Assembly: GCA_900547995.1 (NCBI GenBank)
Contig: URIY01000044.1
Coordinates: 1-10,585 of the forward strand
Reading direction: 5' to 3'
From: an uncultured Mycoplasmatota bacterium
Lineage (GTDB): Bacteria > Bacillota_I > Bacilli_A > RF39 > UBA660
Length of the DNA: 10,585 nt
The position numbers and the translations under genes are program-made. Positions 1 through 6,620 of the stretch are shown piece by piece. Position 1 is the first letter of the stretch. Each line of letters begins with the position of its first letter. The notes beneath the pieces are model-generated. The model was given only the letters and a program-made list of their open reading frames with translations. It did not search any database and was not told the origin of the DNA.

Positions 1-30
1 ATTATATCACTGAACCTATTTTTTTATTAG

Positions 31-55
31 TGTCTACTCTAAAGGGTGCAGTTCA
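31..55. mobile_element. Probable terminal inverted repeat of an IS3-family (IS150-like) insertion sequence; rest of element lies left of window
   Basis: The stretch ends in gggtgcagttca. Read inward (leftward) it begins TGAACTGCACCC, the style of terminus I associate with IS150-group IS3 elements in Bacillota. If so, the element ends at base 55, its interior lies left of the window, and the 3-4 bases from 56 (caa/caaa) would be one copy of the target duplication. A stop at 11-13 could close the transposase gene, but too little sequence is present to show transposase residues. The insertion would sit 8 bases beyond the murF stop codon. Recognition is from the terminus alone, so this is tentative. 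Confidence 0.5.
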
Positions 56-63
56 CAAAGGTA

Positions 64-1410
64 TTATTTTTTTTCTTCTAATTTATTTTTAAGAAATTCT
101 ACTATTTTATCTAAATGCATACTATTAGATCCTTTAACTAATATTATACTATTATCTATTTTTACTTGTTTTAAATAATTTATTAGTTCATTATTACTAT
201 TAAAATAAAGACTATGATGATTAATTTTATGTACTTCTAACATTTCTTTACCAACAAGTAAAATTTGTTTAAATCTATCTCTTTTTATTATTTTACCAAT
301 TTTTTTATGAATAGGTTTCGAATACTTACCAAGTTCTAAAATATCACCTAATATCAATATTTTATTTTTATCTTGATTCTTTAAATAATTTAAAATGGAA
401 CTTAAAGATTCAAAATTAGAATTATATGAATCATCTATTAAAATATTATCACCATAATTATATACATTAAGTCTATTATTAAGTGGTTTATAATTATTAA
501 TAATATTAATCATTTCATCTATACTTATATCATATGAAAGTCCTACTTTAATAGCAAGCATACAATTTTGTATCAAATGTGCTCCCGGTATATTTAAAAT
601 AAAATCATAATCTTTATCATTATATGTAACCTTAAAACAAGTTCTATATAAATCCTCTTTTATTTCCTTAATAAATAGGTTTTTATCTAAACCTACTTTA
701 ATAATATTTATATTATTAATTTTTTTTATCTTTTTTAAATAATCATCATAACCATTAACAAATAAATTACCATTATTCATACCATTTATAATTTCCATTT
801 TAGCCTTAAATATATTCTTTTTAGAACCTAAATTACCAATATGTGCTGTACCAATATTAGTTATAACAGCATCACTAGGTTTGCACATTTTAGAAAGTTT
901 ATCTATTTCTTTTAAATGGTTCATACCCATTTCTAAAACTAAAGCATCATAACGATTATTTAAAAGATTAAGGGTAAGTGGAAGCCCTATATGATTATTA
1001 TGATTACCTTCACTTTTTAGTACATTATATTTTGTCTTTAAAATATTATAAATTAATTCCTTAGTCATGGTTTTACCTGCACTACCAGTTATACAAATAA
1101 CTTTACCATGAAAATTATTTCGATAATATGATCCAATTTTTATTAAAGCATCTAAACAACTATCTACTTTAATAATAGGTATTTTAGTTTTAATAGAAAT
1201 ATCTTTCTCTACTAGAATAAAAGCTGGTCTTTTTTTTATTACTTCTTCTAAATAATCATGACTATCATGATTTTTACCCTTTAAAGTAATAAATAAACTA
1301 TTTTTTTGAACTTCTTTACTATTTATTGATATTTTATCAAATATTTTATCACTTTTCATATTATTGATAACTACACCACTAGTAACATTTAAAAGTTCAC
1401 TCAAATTCAT
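64..1410 (-). CDS. murF: UDP-N-acetylmuramoyl-tripeptide--D-alanyl-D-alanine ligase (MurF)
   Basis: MurF is the last cytoplasmic Mur ligase. It uses ATP to join D-Ala-D-Ala to UDP-MurNAc-tripeptide, giving the pentapeptide precursor of peptidoglycan. The 448-residue protein shows the three-domain Mur ligase plan: an N-terminal substrate domain (about 1-100), then the ATPase domain with P-loop GSAGKT at 109-114, the GNHNNHIGLP segment near 135-144, LEMGMNH near 159-165 and a KAK segment near 202-204 holding the expected carbamylated-lysine region. The C-terminal domain has DDSYNSN at 326-332, LGDILELG near 354-361 and a KGSNSMH motif close to the end. The start at 1410 is chosen because GGAGGG lies 5 bases upstream; upstream in-frame codons lack a site. 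It overlaps the preceding peptidase gene by 14 bp, so the two are probably co-translated. No terminator is visible between its stop and the suspected IS end at 55. Confidence 0.96.
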   Translation of the reverse strand: MNLSELLNVTSGVVINNMKSDKIFDKISINSKEVQKNSLFITLKGKNHDSHDYLEEVIKKRPAFILVEKDISIKTKIPIIKVDSCLDALIKIGSYYRNNFHGKVICITGSAGKTMTKELIYNILKTKYNVLKSEGNHNNHIGLPLTLNLLNNRYDALVLEMGMNHLKEIDKLSKMCKPSDAVITNIGTAHIGNLGSKKNIFKAKMEIINGMNNGNLFVNGYDDYLKKIKKINNINIIKVGLDKNLFIKEIKEDLYRTCFKVTYNDKDYDFILNIPGAHLIQNCMLAIKVGLSYDISIDEMINIINNYKPLNNRLNVYNYGDNILIDDSYNSNFESLSSILNYLKNQDKNKILILGDILELGKYSKPIHKKIGKIIKRDRFKQILLVGKEMLEVHKINHHSLYFNSNNELINYLKQVKIDNSIILVKGSNSMHLDKIVEFLKNKLEEKK

Positions 1411-2014
1411 TTTTACCCTCCAAACATGAATTAATGAAAGCCATAAATAAAGATTTACTATATCCATCTATATCAATTAAATTTTCTGGATGCCACTGAA
1501 TACCTATACCAAACTTATAATTAGGTATTTCTATGGCTTCAATCGTTCCATCATCACTTATGGCTGATATATAGGCACTTGTATATTCAAGTTTATCATA
1601 ATGGCGACTATTAACCTCTATTTTATCCTTTCCAATAATTTGATATAATTTACTATTTTTATTAATATATACAGTATGTGCTTTATCTAAATTACTATGA
1701 TGTTTTTTACTTGCCTTTGCAATAGTACCGCCAAATAAACATCCAAGTTCTTGCATACCTAAACAAATACACAATATAGGTTTATTTAAATTTAAAATAT
1801 GCTTCATAAATATCAAATCTTCATTTTCTATATCATCTCCACCTTGAAAAATAAATCCATTACAAATATATAAATACTCTAAGGAATTGTTTATACCTAT
1901 AGGGATACCACCACAAGTCTTAATGGCATAACTAATTGCTTCATATAGTAATAAAATGTCTCTTCCTGTTTCACTTTTACTTTTTTTTAAAATAATACCA
2001 ATTATGGGTTTCAT
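1397..2014 (-). CDS. Class I glutamine amidotransferase-like gamma-glutamyl hydrolase (peptidase C26 family)
   Basis: This 205-residue protein is a peptidase C26 member, the family that includes PuuD (gamma-glutamyl-GABA hydrolase) and folate gamma-glutamyl hydrolases. What is seen: an N-terminal MKPIIGI strand, QGGDDIE at 57-63, the nucleophile elbow CICLGMQ with Cys84, a RHYDKLE segment at 138-144, and WHPE at 174-177 supplying the catalytic His175 and Glu177. The triad is complete. It is shorter than the usual 230-255 residues. The start at 2014 has AGGTGA 5 bases upstream; a GTG at 2023 in frame is less likely. The 3' end overlaps murF by 14 bp, which suggests a role on a gamma-linked D-glutamyl substrate of the murein pathway rather than putrescine degradation, but that is inference. 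No synthetase domain is fused, so it is a hydrolase or amidase of unknown substrate. Confidence 0.9.
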   Translation of the reverse strand: MKPIIGIILKKSKSETGRDILLLYEAISYAIKTCGGIPIGINNSLEYLYICNGFIFQGGDDIENEDLIFMKHILNLNKPILCICLGMQELGCLFGGTIAKASKKHHSNLDKAHTVYINKNSKLYQIIGKDKIEVNSRHYDKLEYTSAYISAISDDGTIEAIEIPNYKFGIGIQWHPENLIDIDGYSKSLFMAFINSCLEGKNEFE

Positions 2015-2027
2015 AATCATCACCTAC

Positions 2028-2065
2028 AAAAAACAAGTATATGCTTCTTAGTCCATATACTTGTT
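2028..2065 (-). terminator. Intrinsic terminator or attenuator at the end of yneF, just before the peptidase C26-murF pair
   Basis: Bases 2032-2043 and 2054-2065 are perfect 12-bp inverted complements around a 10-base loop that contains the yneF stop codon. Reading on the minus strand, the stem is followed by six T residues (plus-strand A-run 2028-2033), two of them in the stem base. The Shine-Dalgarno of the next gene (2020-2025) follows two bases later. There is no room for a promoter between this hairpin and the peptidase start, so the downstream pair must rely on read-through or on a promoter inside yneF. Confidence 0.7.
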
Positions 2066-2269
2066 CATTGATTTCATCATTTGATTTACTTGCTTTTGAC
2101 TTGGTGTTCTCCCCATTTGTGTCATCATAGCCTTTATCATTTGTTCATTTATTGGTGGATTCTTTTTTATATATTTTTTCATATATTTACGAGCAATTAA
2201 AAATCCGATAACTGCTCCAATAACTAGTCCTCCTAGTACTTTTAATAAATCAAGTAAGAATGCTCCCAC
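2048..2269 (-). CDS. yneF: YneF family (UPF0154) small membrane protein
   Basis: The product is a single-pass membrane protein of about 73 residues. A hydrophobic helix with several glycines (about residues 2-24) runs into IARKYMKKYIKKNPPINEQM, the hallmark of the YneF/UPF0154 family, followed by a methionine-rich tail with the PSQKQVNQMMKSMNK signature. Its function is not established; it is nearly universal in Bacilli and mollicutes. In B. subtilis yneF also follows tkt and sirA, as here. The start is uncertain: GTG at 2269 gives the usual N-terminal length and sits 10 bases after AAGGA, while TTG at 2278 would be almost on top of that site. A possible own promoter lies at 2296-2324. The gene ends inside the terminator hairpin at 2028-2065. 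Confidence 0.92.
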   Translation of the reverse strand: MGAFLLDLLKVLGGLVIGAVIGFLIARKYMKKYIKKNPPINEQMIKAMMTQMGRTPSQKQVNQMMKSMNKYMD

Positions 2270-2295
2270 GTATATCAATTCCTTCCTATAAAAGT

Positions 2296-2324
2296 ATTTT
2301 ACTAAAAAATAAATAATTTTACAA
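2296..2324 (-). promoter_or_regulatory. Candidate promoter for yneF
   Basis: On the minus strand TTGTAA (plus 2319-2324) and TAAAAT (plus 2296-2301) are separated by exactly 17 bases, in the short gap between sirA and yneF. The -35 is imperfect and the background is very AT-rich, so this could be chance; yneF could equally be read through from sirA. Confidence 0.45.
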
Positions 2325-2327
2325 GGT

Positions 2328-2780
2328 TTATATTAAATTATATGTTGCAAAATTATAATTATAACTATGACAGTGGCTGTTATTATTCCAAAAGAAATCT
2401 TTATTATCAAAATCACATATAAAAATTCTAGGATCATAATAATTTAATATTTTAAGAACTTTAGGTAAATTTTTATTGCAATATATAATGGCACATGGAT
2501 ACATTAATTCTATAATATATCTTTCATTTTCTAAATAACTATCAACTAATATTTTTCTTTTATTTCTTCTGATATAAAAGTTTTTTCTTGTATGAAAATA
2601 ATTATCTAAAACATCAACATTAAATGTTTGACATATTTGATTATATATAGATATGCCATAAGATATATTATTATTCTTCATAAAAAATAAATTTTCTAAT
2701 GTTTTATATAAACTTTCACTATTATTTCTATATAAATTATAATATTCTTTTTTAATAATAAATAAATAGTATTTTCTCAT
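2328..2780 (-). CDS. sirA: SirA-like protein (inhibitor of replication initiation, YneE family)
   Basis: This 150-residue protein resembles SirA (YneE), which in B. subtilis binds domain I of DnaA and blocks new rounds of replication during sporulation. Shared features, by comparison with SirA as I remember it, are the N-terminal pattern of aromatics and basics (MRKYYLFIIKKEYYNLY), about the same length (SirA 148), and a C-terminal block ILNYYDPRIFICDFDNKDFFW at about 110-130, matching the conserved stretch of aspartate and aromatic residues before the family's closing tryptophan. Tyr13 and Tyr17 fall where SirA carries the aromatic contacts for DnaA. Overall similarity is low and the tail after 131 is an Asn/Tyr/His-rich extension. 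Genomic position strongly supports the call: it lies between tkt and yneF, as in B. subtilis. ATG at 2780 is chosen because AGGTG lies 6 bases upstream. It is intact. Whether the organism sporulates is unknown. Confidence 0.82.
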   Translation of the reverse strand: MRKYYLFIIKKEYYNLYRNNSESLYKTLENLFFMKNNNISYGISIYNQICQTFNVDVLDNYFHTRKNFYIRRNKRKILVDSYLENERYIIELMYPCAIIYCNKNLPKVLKILNYYDPRIFICDFDNKDFFWNNNSHCHSYNYNFATYNLI

Positions 2781-2796
2781 AAATTTCACCTATTTA

Positions 2797-2805
2797 TTTA
2801 TAACA
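2797..2805 (-). promoter_or_regulatory. Weak extended -10 promoter candidate for sirA
   Basis: On the minus strand TGTTATAAA (TGn plus a -10-like hexamer) lies 17 bases before the sirA start and just past the tkt terminator. No good -35 is found at 16-18 bases; ATGACA lies 21 bases upstream, too far. It would give sirA its own transcript independent of tkt. Low confidence. Confidence 0.35.
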
Positions 2806-2815
2806 TAATAAAAAT

Positions 2816-2851
2816 AAAAAAAATGTCATATTATAATTTTGACATAATATG
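2816..2851 (-). terminator. Intrinsic terminator of tkt
   Basis: Plus-strand 2827-2834 and 2844-2851 are perfect 8-bp inverted complements with a 9-base loop; an alternative 6-bp stem pairs 2823-2828 with 2840-2845. On the minus strand the hairpin is followed by eight T residues (plus A-run 2816-2823). The first arm overlaps the last codons of tkt. The stem is AT-rich, so efficiency is uncertain and some read-through into sirA is likely. Confidence 0.62.
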
Positions 2852-4816
2852 CATTTTTATACTTTGGTAATCAAATTCTAATGATTTTAATACATCATTA
2901 CTTTTACCACTTCTTCCAAATTTATCAATAGTTATTAAATACGATTCATCATAAATAAATCTTCCCCAAGATAAACCACTTCCGGCTTCTATAACAAATG
3001 TTACAATATTTCTTGGTAATAATTTTTTTTGATATTCTTTATTTTGTTTTAAATATAGTTCCATACAGGGCATACTAACAACTCTTACACTTATTTTCTT
3101 TTCATTCCATAAATCGTTTGCTAGATGAATGGCGGTATGAACTTCTGATCCTGTTGCCACAATAATGACATTAAAAGTTTCAATAGGTTGATATACAATG
3201 TATGCTCCAAAATTTACGTATTTAGCGTTCGTTGCTGGTAGTAAACTTAATTCTTGTTTTGATATGATTAAAGCTGATGGATTTTTGGCATTAAGAATTT
3301 CATTCCAACAACCAACTAATTCTTTAGCATCAGCTGGTCTATAAACGCATAGATTAGGTGTTGCTCTTAACATTGTAAGTTGTTCAACAGGTTCATGAGT
3401 TGGACCATCTTGCCCAATACTAACAGAGTCATGAGTAAAAATATATGTAACTGGCAAGTTCATTAAAGCACTCATACGAATAGATGGTTTTAGGTAATCT
3501 GAAAAGGCTAAAAAAGTTGATCCAAATACCTTAAATTTAGAAAGAGATAGGCCATTTAAAATAGCTCCCATGGCATGTTCTCTTACCCCAAAATAAATAT
3601 TTTTACCATTATAATTATTAGAAACAATGTTGTTACTATCCGATAAAACAGCCATAGTTGAACTACCTAAATCGGCACTTCCACCAATAAAATTAGGAAC
3701 TATTTTAGAAATTTTATTCATTACTGTTTGATTAGTTATACGAAGTTCTTCTTTCATATCTCTTTCAAAGTCCCAATTAAAATCTAATAAATTATATCTA
3801 CCTACTCTATCAAATAAATAATTTAATTTTTCATATTCGCCACCTAAATATGTCTTAACATAATTATCATAATTATTCGCCCATAGATTATACTTAGAAC
3901 TGCTATGTGCTGAAATCATTTTTTTAAATTCTTCTTTGGCTTTTTCATTTACATAAAACATTTCATTTGGCATATTAAAATCTTGTTTTATTTTAGCAAG
4001 TTCAAATTTATCAATAGCCTTTCCATGGGCTTCACTCGTTCCTGCTTTATTACTACCATAGCCAATTATAGTTTTTATTTCAATAAGTGTTGGTTTTGAT
4101 GAACTTTTAGCTCTTCGAATAGCCCTATCAATAGCAGATACACTATTACCATTTTTTACTTTAATAGTATTCCAGCCAAGTGCTTTAAATCTATCCATGA
4201 CATTTTCATTAAAAGTTACATCTGTTTTATTATCTAAACTTACATTATTAGAATCATATAAAACAATTAAATTATTTAATTTTAACGTTCCTGCAAAAGA
4301 TGCGGCTTCATAAGAAATACCTTCCATCAAGTCGCCATCACCACATAAAACATATACATTATAATCAATCAAATGATTACTAATAGTTAGAACACTTTTT
4401 TTAGGTATGACATATTTATCACCAAGTATTTTTTCACCAAGAGCCATTCCAACTGCTGTAGCAAGTCCCTGACCAAGTGGTCCTGTTGTAACTTCTACTC
4501 CAGGTGTTACTCCATATTCAGGATGACCCGGTGTTTTAGAATCAATTTTTCGAAAATTCTTTAAATCATCTAAAGTAATGTTATAACCAGCCATATATAA
4601 ACATGCATATAAAAGTGCAGACCCATGACCTGCTGATAATATAAATCTATCTCTATTTATCCATGATGGGTCATTTAAATTAATATTTAAGTGTCTTGAA
4701 TATAAAGTATATATAATAGGAGCAGCACCTAATACAATACCTGTGTGACCACTTCCTGCATTTTCTATCATATCTAAAGCAAGTGTCTTTATATTATTAA
4801 TAATTTCATTATCCAT
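2831..4816 (-). CDS. tkt: Transketolase
   Basis: Transketolase moves two-carbon ketol units between sugar phosphates in the non-oxidative pentose phosphate pathway, using thiamine diphosphate and a divalent metal. The 661-residue length is full size. Visible motifs: SGHTG at 22-26 with invariant His24, GHGS at 63-66, GPLGQG at 112-117, the ThDP/metal motif GDGDLMEG at 159-166 with the closing Asn near 190, His264, the catalytic glutamate in REHAMG (Glu413), and HDSVSIGQDGPTHEP at 462-476 contacting substrate. The C-terminal domain contains IEAGSGLSWG near 610-625. One small oddity is Thr25 where most transketolases have proline (SGHPG). The start has AGAGGG about 7 bases upstream. A promoter lies at 4844-4872 and a terminator overlaps the end. 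In B. subtilis tkt also precedes sirA and yneF, so this is conserved synteny rather than a metabolic operon. Confidence 0.98.
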   Translation of the reverse strand: MDNEIINNIKTLALDMIENAGSGHTGIVLGAAPIIYTLYSRHLNINLNDPSWINRDRFILSAGHGSALLYACLYMAGYNITLDDLKNFRKIDSKTPGHPEYGVTPGVEVTTGPLGQGLATAVGMALGEKILGDKYVIPKKSVLTISNHLIDYNVYVLCGDGDLMEGISYEAASFAGTLKLNNLIVLYDSNNVSLDNKTDVTFNENVMDRFKALGWNTIKVKNGNSVSAIDRAIRRAKSSSKPTLIEIKTIIGYGSNKAGTSEAHGKAIDKFELAKIKQDFNMPNEMFYVNEKAKEEFKKMISAHSSSKYNLWANNYDNYVKTYLGGEYEKLNYLFDRVGRYNLLDFNWDFERDMKEELRITNQTVMNKISKIVPNFIGGSADLGSSTMAVLSDSNNIVSNNYNGKNIYFGVREHAMGAILNGLSLSKFKVFGSTFLAFSDYLKPSIRMSALMNLPVTYIFTHDSVSIGQDGPTHEPVEQLTMLRATPNLCVYRPADAKELVGCWNEILNAKNPSALIISKQELSLLPATNAKYVNFGAYIVYQPIETFNVIIVATGSEVHTAIHLANDLWNEKKISVRVVSMPCMELYLKQNKEYQKKLLPRNIVTFVIEAGSGLSWGRFIYDESYLITIDKFGRSGKSNDVLKSLEFDYQSIKMHIMSKL

Positions 4817-4843
4817 TATCGCACCCTCTTATTCTCTTTTATG

Positions 4844-4872
4844 AGTATATCAAAAAGTTAAAAAAAAGTAAA
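4844..4872 (-). promoter_or_regulatory. Promoter of tkt
   Basis: On the minus strand TTTACT (plus 4867-4872) and TATACT (plus 4844-4849) are 17 bases apart, with TGA directly before the -10 hexamer (extended -10). The predicted transcript start is about 20 bases before the tkt ATG. No operator-like dyad is seen. Confidence 0.7.
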
Positions 4873-4910
4873 TTAATAAATTTCATTTAATACTAAATAT
4901 AAATTTGTAA

Positions 4911-4952
4911 GAAAAAAGGCCTTATATATTTTATAAGACAACTATTTTTTTC
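4911..4952 (-). terminator. Weak terminator candidate after the AAA/DUF4143 ATPase gene
   Basis: A 6-bp stem (4921-4926 with 4932-4937, 5-base loop) is followed on the minus strand by GGCC and six T residues. The flanks gaaaaaa at 4911-4917 and ttttttc at 4946-4952 can pair outside it to lengthen the structure. The stems contain little G+C, so termination may be inefficient. The structure covers the ATPase stop codon. Confidence 0.42.
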
Positions 4953-6279
4953 CTTTTAGATACCTTTTTAACAAAAAGGCTAAGAAATAAGGAAATGTAT
5001 AAAATTTACCATTAAAACCAATATTTTTATTACATAATTTAATTCCATATTTAATATCCTTATAAGTATCACTATCAATTAATCTATTTAAAGATATTGT
5101 AGAATTATCATTTGCCTTAACCTCTACAGGAATAAGATAATCTTTATCTCTAATAAAAAAATCCATTTCTAATGTTCCTCTTTCATTTTTATAAAAGTAT
5201 AGATCATATCCTTGTTTTACTAGCATATCGGCAATTACATTTTCATATATTGCACCTTTATATGCATTAAAATTTTGATTTTTTCTTAAGTCGTCCTGTG
5301 CTTCTTCATCAAGTGAGCCGATTAATAATCCCGTGTCACCAAAATATATTCTATAATTATTTGGATTGTAATTACCCTTTAATGGTAAACTTACTTGATC
5401 TAATGAATAGCAAATATTGATAATTCCTGCTCTATCGAGCCAATCTAATACGCCAACGTATTCTCTATTTCTTGCTCCATCTTGAATTTTAGTTATTTGA
5501 AATTTTTTATTTTCATTTCCTAAAAAGACAGGGATATTTTTGTATACTGTTAAAATTTTACTTTGATCTAAGCCTTCAGCATATTTTGTAATATCTTCTT
5601 CATAATCTAATAATATCTGTTGTTGCATTTTTAGAATACCACCAAAATTTTTGTTCTCTATAAAACTATTTACAATAGCTGGCATCCCACCTGTAATCAT
5701 ATAATCCTTAAAATTTTCTAACATAACATCATACATCGTAGCAGAAAGTGGCTCTAATTTTATCATACTTTCTAGCATTTCATTTATTACTTCTTCTTTA
5801 TAACCTTTTGCCCATAAAAACTCTTCAAAATCCATTGAATGCAACGTATAATCTTCTTTATTTCCAACACTATTTGATTCTATTTTTTTATAATTAATTC
5901 CCATAAGTGAACCAGAACATATTACATCATATCTTCCGTCTTCTCTAAAAGATTTCAATGAAGTTGCTGTACTTACACAATCTTGCATTTCATCAAAAAA
6001 GATTAAGGTATGTTTTGGAATAATTTCGATTTCCGGACGTCTAAGAGTTATTTCTTTTATTACCTCATTAACATTAAATGATCTATCAAATATAGTTTTA
6101 AATTCCGGCTCGAGTGCAAAATTTATTTCAATAAATACCTCATAATTGTTCTCGCCAAAATTTCTAATAGCATTTGTTTTTCCTATTTGCCTTGCCCCTT
6201 TTATAATTAATGGTAATTTATTGGGATTATCTTTCCACTCCAATAAATAATTATCTATTTTTCTTTTTAAACGAGTCAT
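4942..6279 (-). CDS. Stand-alone AAA-family ATPase with C-terminal DUF4143 (nuclease-like) domain
   Basis: This 445-residue protein belongs to the large, functionally uncharacterised AAA/DUF4143 ATPase family, abundant and patchily distributed in gut bacteria. The N-terminal ATPase domain has Walker A GARQIGKT at 28-35, Walker B LIFFDEMQD at 92-100, and a sensor-like VICSGSLMG at 119-127. The middle is a helical, winged-helix-like region. The DUF4143 part ends in an arrangement resembling PD-(D/E)xK nucleases: a glutamate near 346, Asp373, then Glu386-x-Lys388 in VEVK. No catalytic residue appears lost. ATG at 6279 has GAGGTG 6 bases upstream; more distal in-frame starts have none. It has its own promoter (6299-6327) and lies between the SOS small gene and tkt, where B. 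subtilis has yneB and ynzC, so it looks like an inserted cassette. Proposed family roles (defence, toxin-like, DNA handling) are unproven. Confidence 0.9.
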   Translation of the reverse strand: MTRLKRKIDNYLLEWKDNPNKLPLIIKGARQIGKTNAIRNFGENNYEVFIEINFALEPEFKTIFDRSFNVNEVIKEITLRRPEIEIIPKHTLIFFDEMQDCVSTATSLKSFREDGRYDVICSGSLMGINYKKIESNSVGNKEDYTLHSMDFEEFLWAKGYKEEVINEMLESMIKLEPLSATMYDVMLENFKDYMITGGMPAIVNSFIENKNFGGILKMQQQILLDYEEDITKYAEGLDQSKILTVYKNIPVFLGNENKKFQITKIQDGARNREYVGVLDWLDRAGIINICYSLDQVSLPLKGNYNPNNYRIYFGDTGLLIGSLDEEAQDDLRKNQNFNAYKGAIYENVIADMLVKQGYDLYFYKNERGTLEMDFFIRDKDYLIPVEVKANDNSTISLNRLIDSDTYKDIKYGIKLCNKNIGFNGKFYTFPYFLAFLLKRYLKGKK

Positions 6280-6298
6280 ATAATTCACCTCTATGACA

Positions 6299-6327
6299 AT
6301 TTTATCACATTTTTTCATATGTTTCAA
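6299..6327 (-). promoter_or_regulatory. Promoter of the AAA/DUF4143 ATPase gene
   Basis: On the minus strand TTGAAA (plus 6322-6327) and TAAAAT (plus 6299-6304) are spaced by 17 bases, with TGA before the -10 (extended -10). The predicted 5' leader is about 14 bases. The upstream stretch 6328-6396 is unassigned; it holds two copies of caatattc (6325-6332 and 6362-6369) and an imperfect dyad around 6341-6360. Confidence 0.65.
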
Positions 6328-6396
6328 TATTCAAAAATCACAAAATTCCGGGTAAATTTGCCAATATTCTCACATTTTTGCTAATATATATTTTAT

Positions 6397-6434
6397 AAAA
6401 AAAAAATATAGTATTAATTATCATTTAATACTAT
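6397..6434 (-). terminator. Intrinsic terminator of the small SOS-linked gene
   Basis: Plus-strand 6408-6417 and 6425-6434 are perfect 10-bp inverted complements around a 7-base loop. On the minus strand they are followed by a base and then ten T residues (plus A-run 6397-6406). The stop codon of the small gene sits inside the first arm (6414-6416). The stem has a single G-C pair, but the long T tract makes a terminator likely, separating this gene from the ATPase downstream. Confidence 0.75.
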
Positions 6435-6557
6435 TAAAGTACTATTGTCACTATCTACTTTCATTTCATTATTTGTTTTAACAACATTAAAACAAGATAA
6501 CCCTATTATAAATAAAACAAAACCTATCATTCCTTTACTTCTAACTAATTCATTCAT
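6414..6557 (-). CDS. Small single-pass membrane protein divergent from lexA; candidate SOS-induced cell-division inhibitor
   Basis: I do not recognise a family for this 47-residue protein. It has a short basic N-terminus (Arg6, Lys8), one hydrophobic helix at about 10-26 (MIGFVLFIIGLSCFNVV), and a short polar, mostly acidic tail, so an N-in/C-out topology is expected. It has no LysM domain, unlike YneA. The start at 6557 is set by GGGAGG 7 bases upstream. Expression from a strong promoter (6583-6611) is predicted to be LexA-controlled because a LexA box fills the spacer. The gene occupies the position and orientation of yneA in B. subtilis, beside lexA and upstream of tkt-sirA-yneF. By analogy with YneA, SosA and the very short SidA it is a good candidate for an SOS checkpoint peptide that blocks division. 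That function is inference; a toxin-like membrane peptide is an alternative. Confidence 0.78.
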   Translation of the reverse strand: MNELVRSKGMIGFVLFIIGLSCFNVVKTNNEMKVDSDNSTLIVLNDN

Positions 6558-6582
6558 CTTAATTCCTCCCTTAACTGTATTT

Positions 6583-6611
6583 AGTTTATCACATACATTT
6601 GTTCGTGTCAA
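6583..6611 (-). promoter_or_regulatory. Promoter of the small SOS-linked gene
   Basis: On the minus strand a consensus -35 TTGACA (plus 6606-6611) and -10 TAAACT (plus 6583-6588) are 17 bases apart, with TGA before the -10. The LexA box at 6592-6605 lies entirely in the spacer, so repressor binding should block RNA polymerase. The predicted leader is short, about 18 bases. Confidence 0.85.
6592..6605 (-). promoter_or_regulatory. LexA operator (SOS box) of the small gene
   Basis: The minus strand reads CGAACAAATGTATG, one base from the Bacillus-type box CGAAC-N4-GTTYG in the second half-site. It sits between the -35 and -10 of the small gene's promoter, 29 bases centre to centre from the second box. 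Confidence 0.8.
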
Positions 6612-6620
6612 TATATTTTG

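Noticed and set aside
6325..6369. Direct repeat caatattc twice, 37 bases apart, with an imperfect dyad between
   Set aside because: Eight-base repeats are expected by chance in such AT-rich DNA, the dyad has mismatches, and no known site matches.
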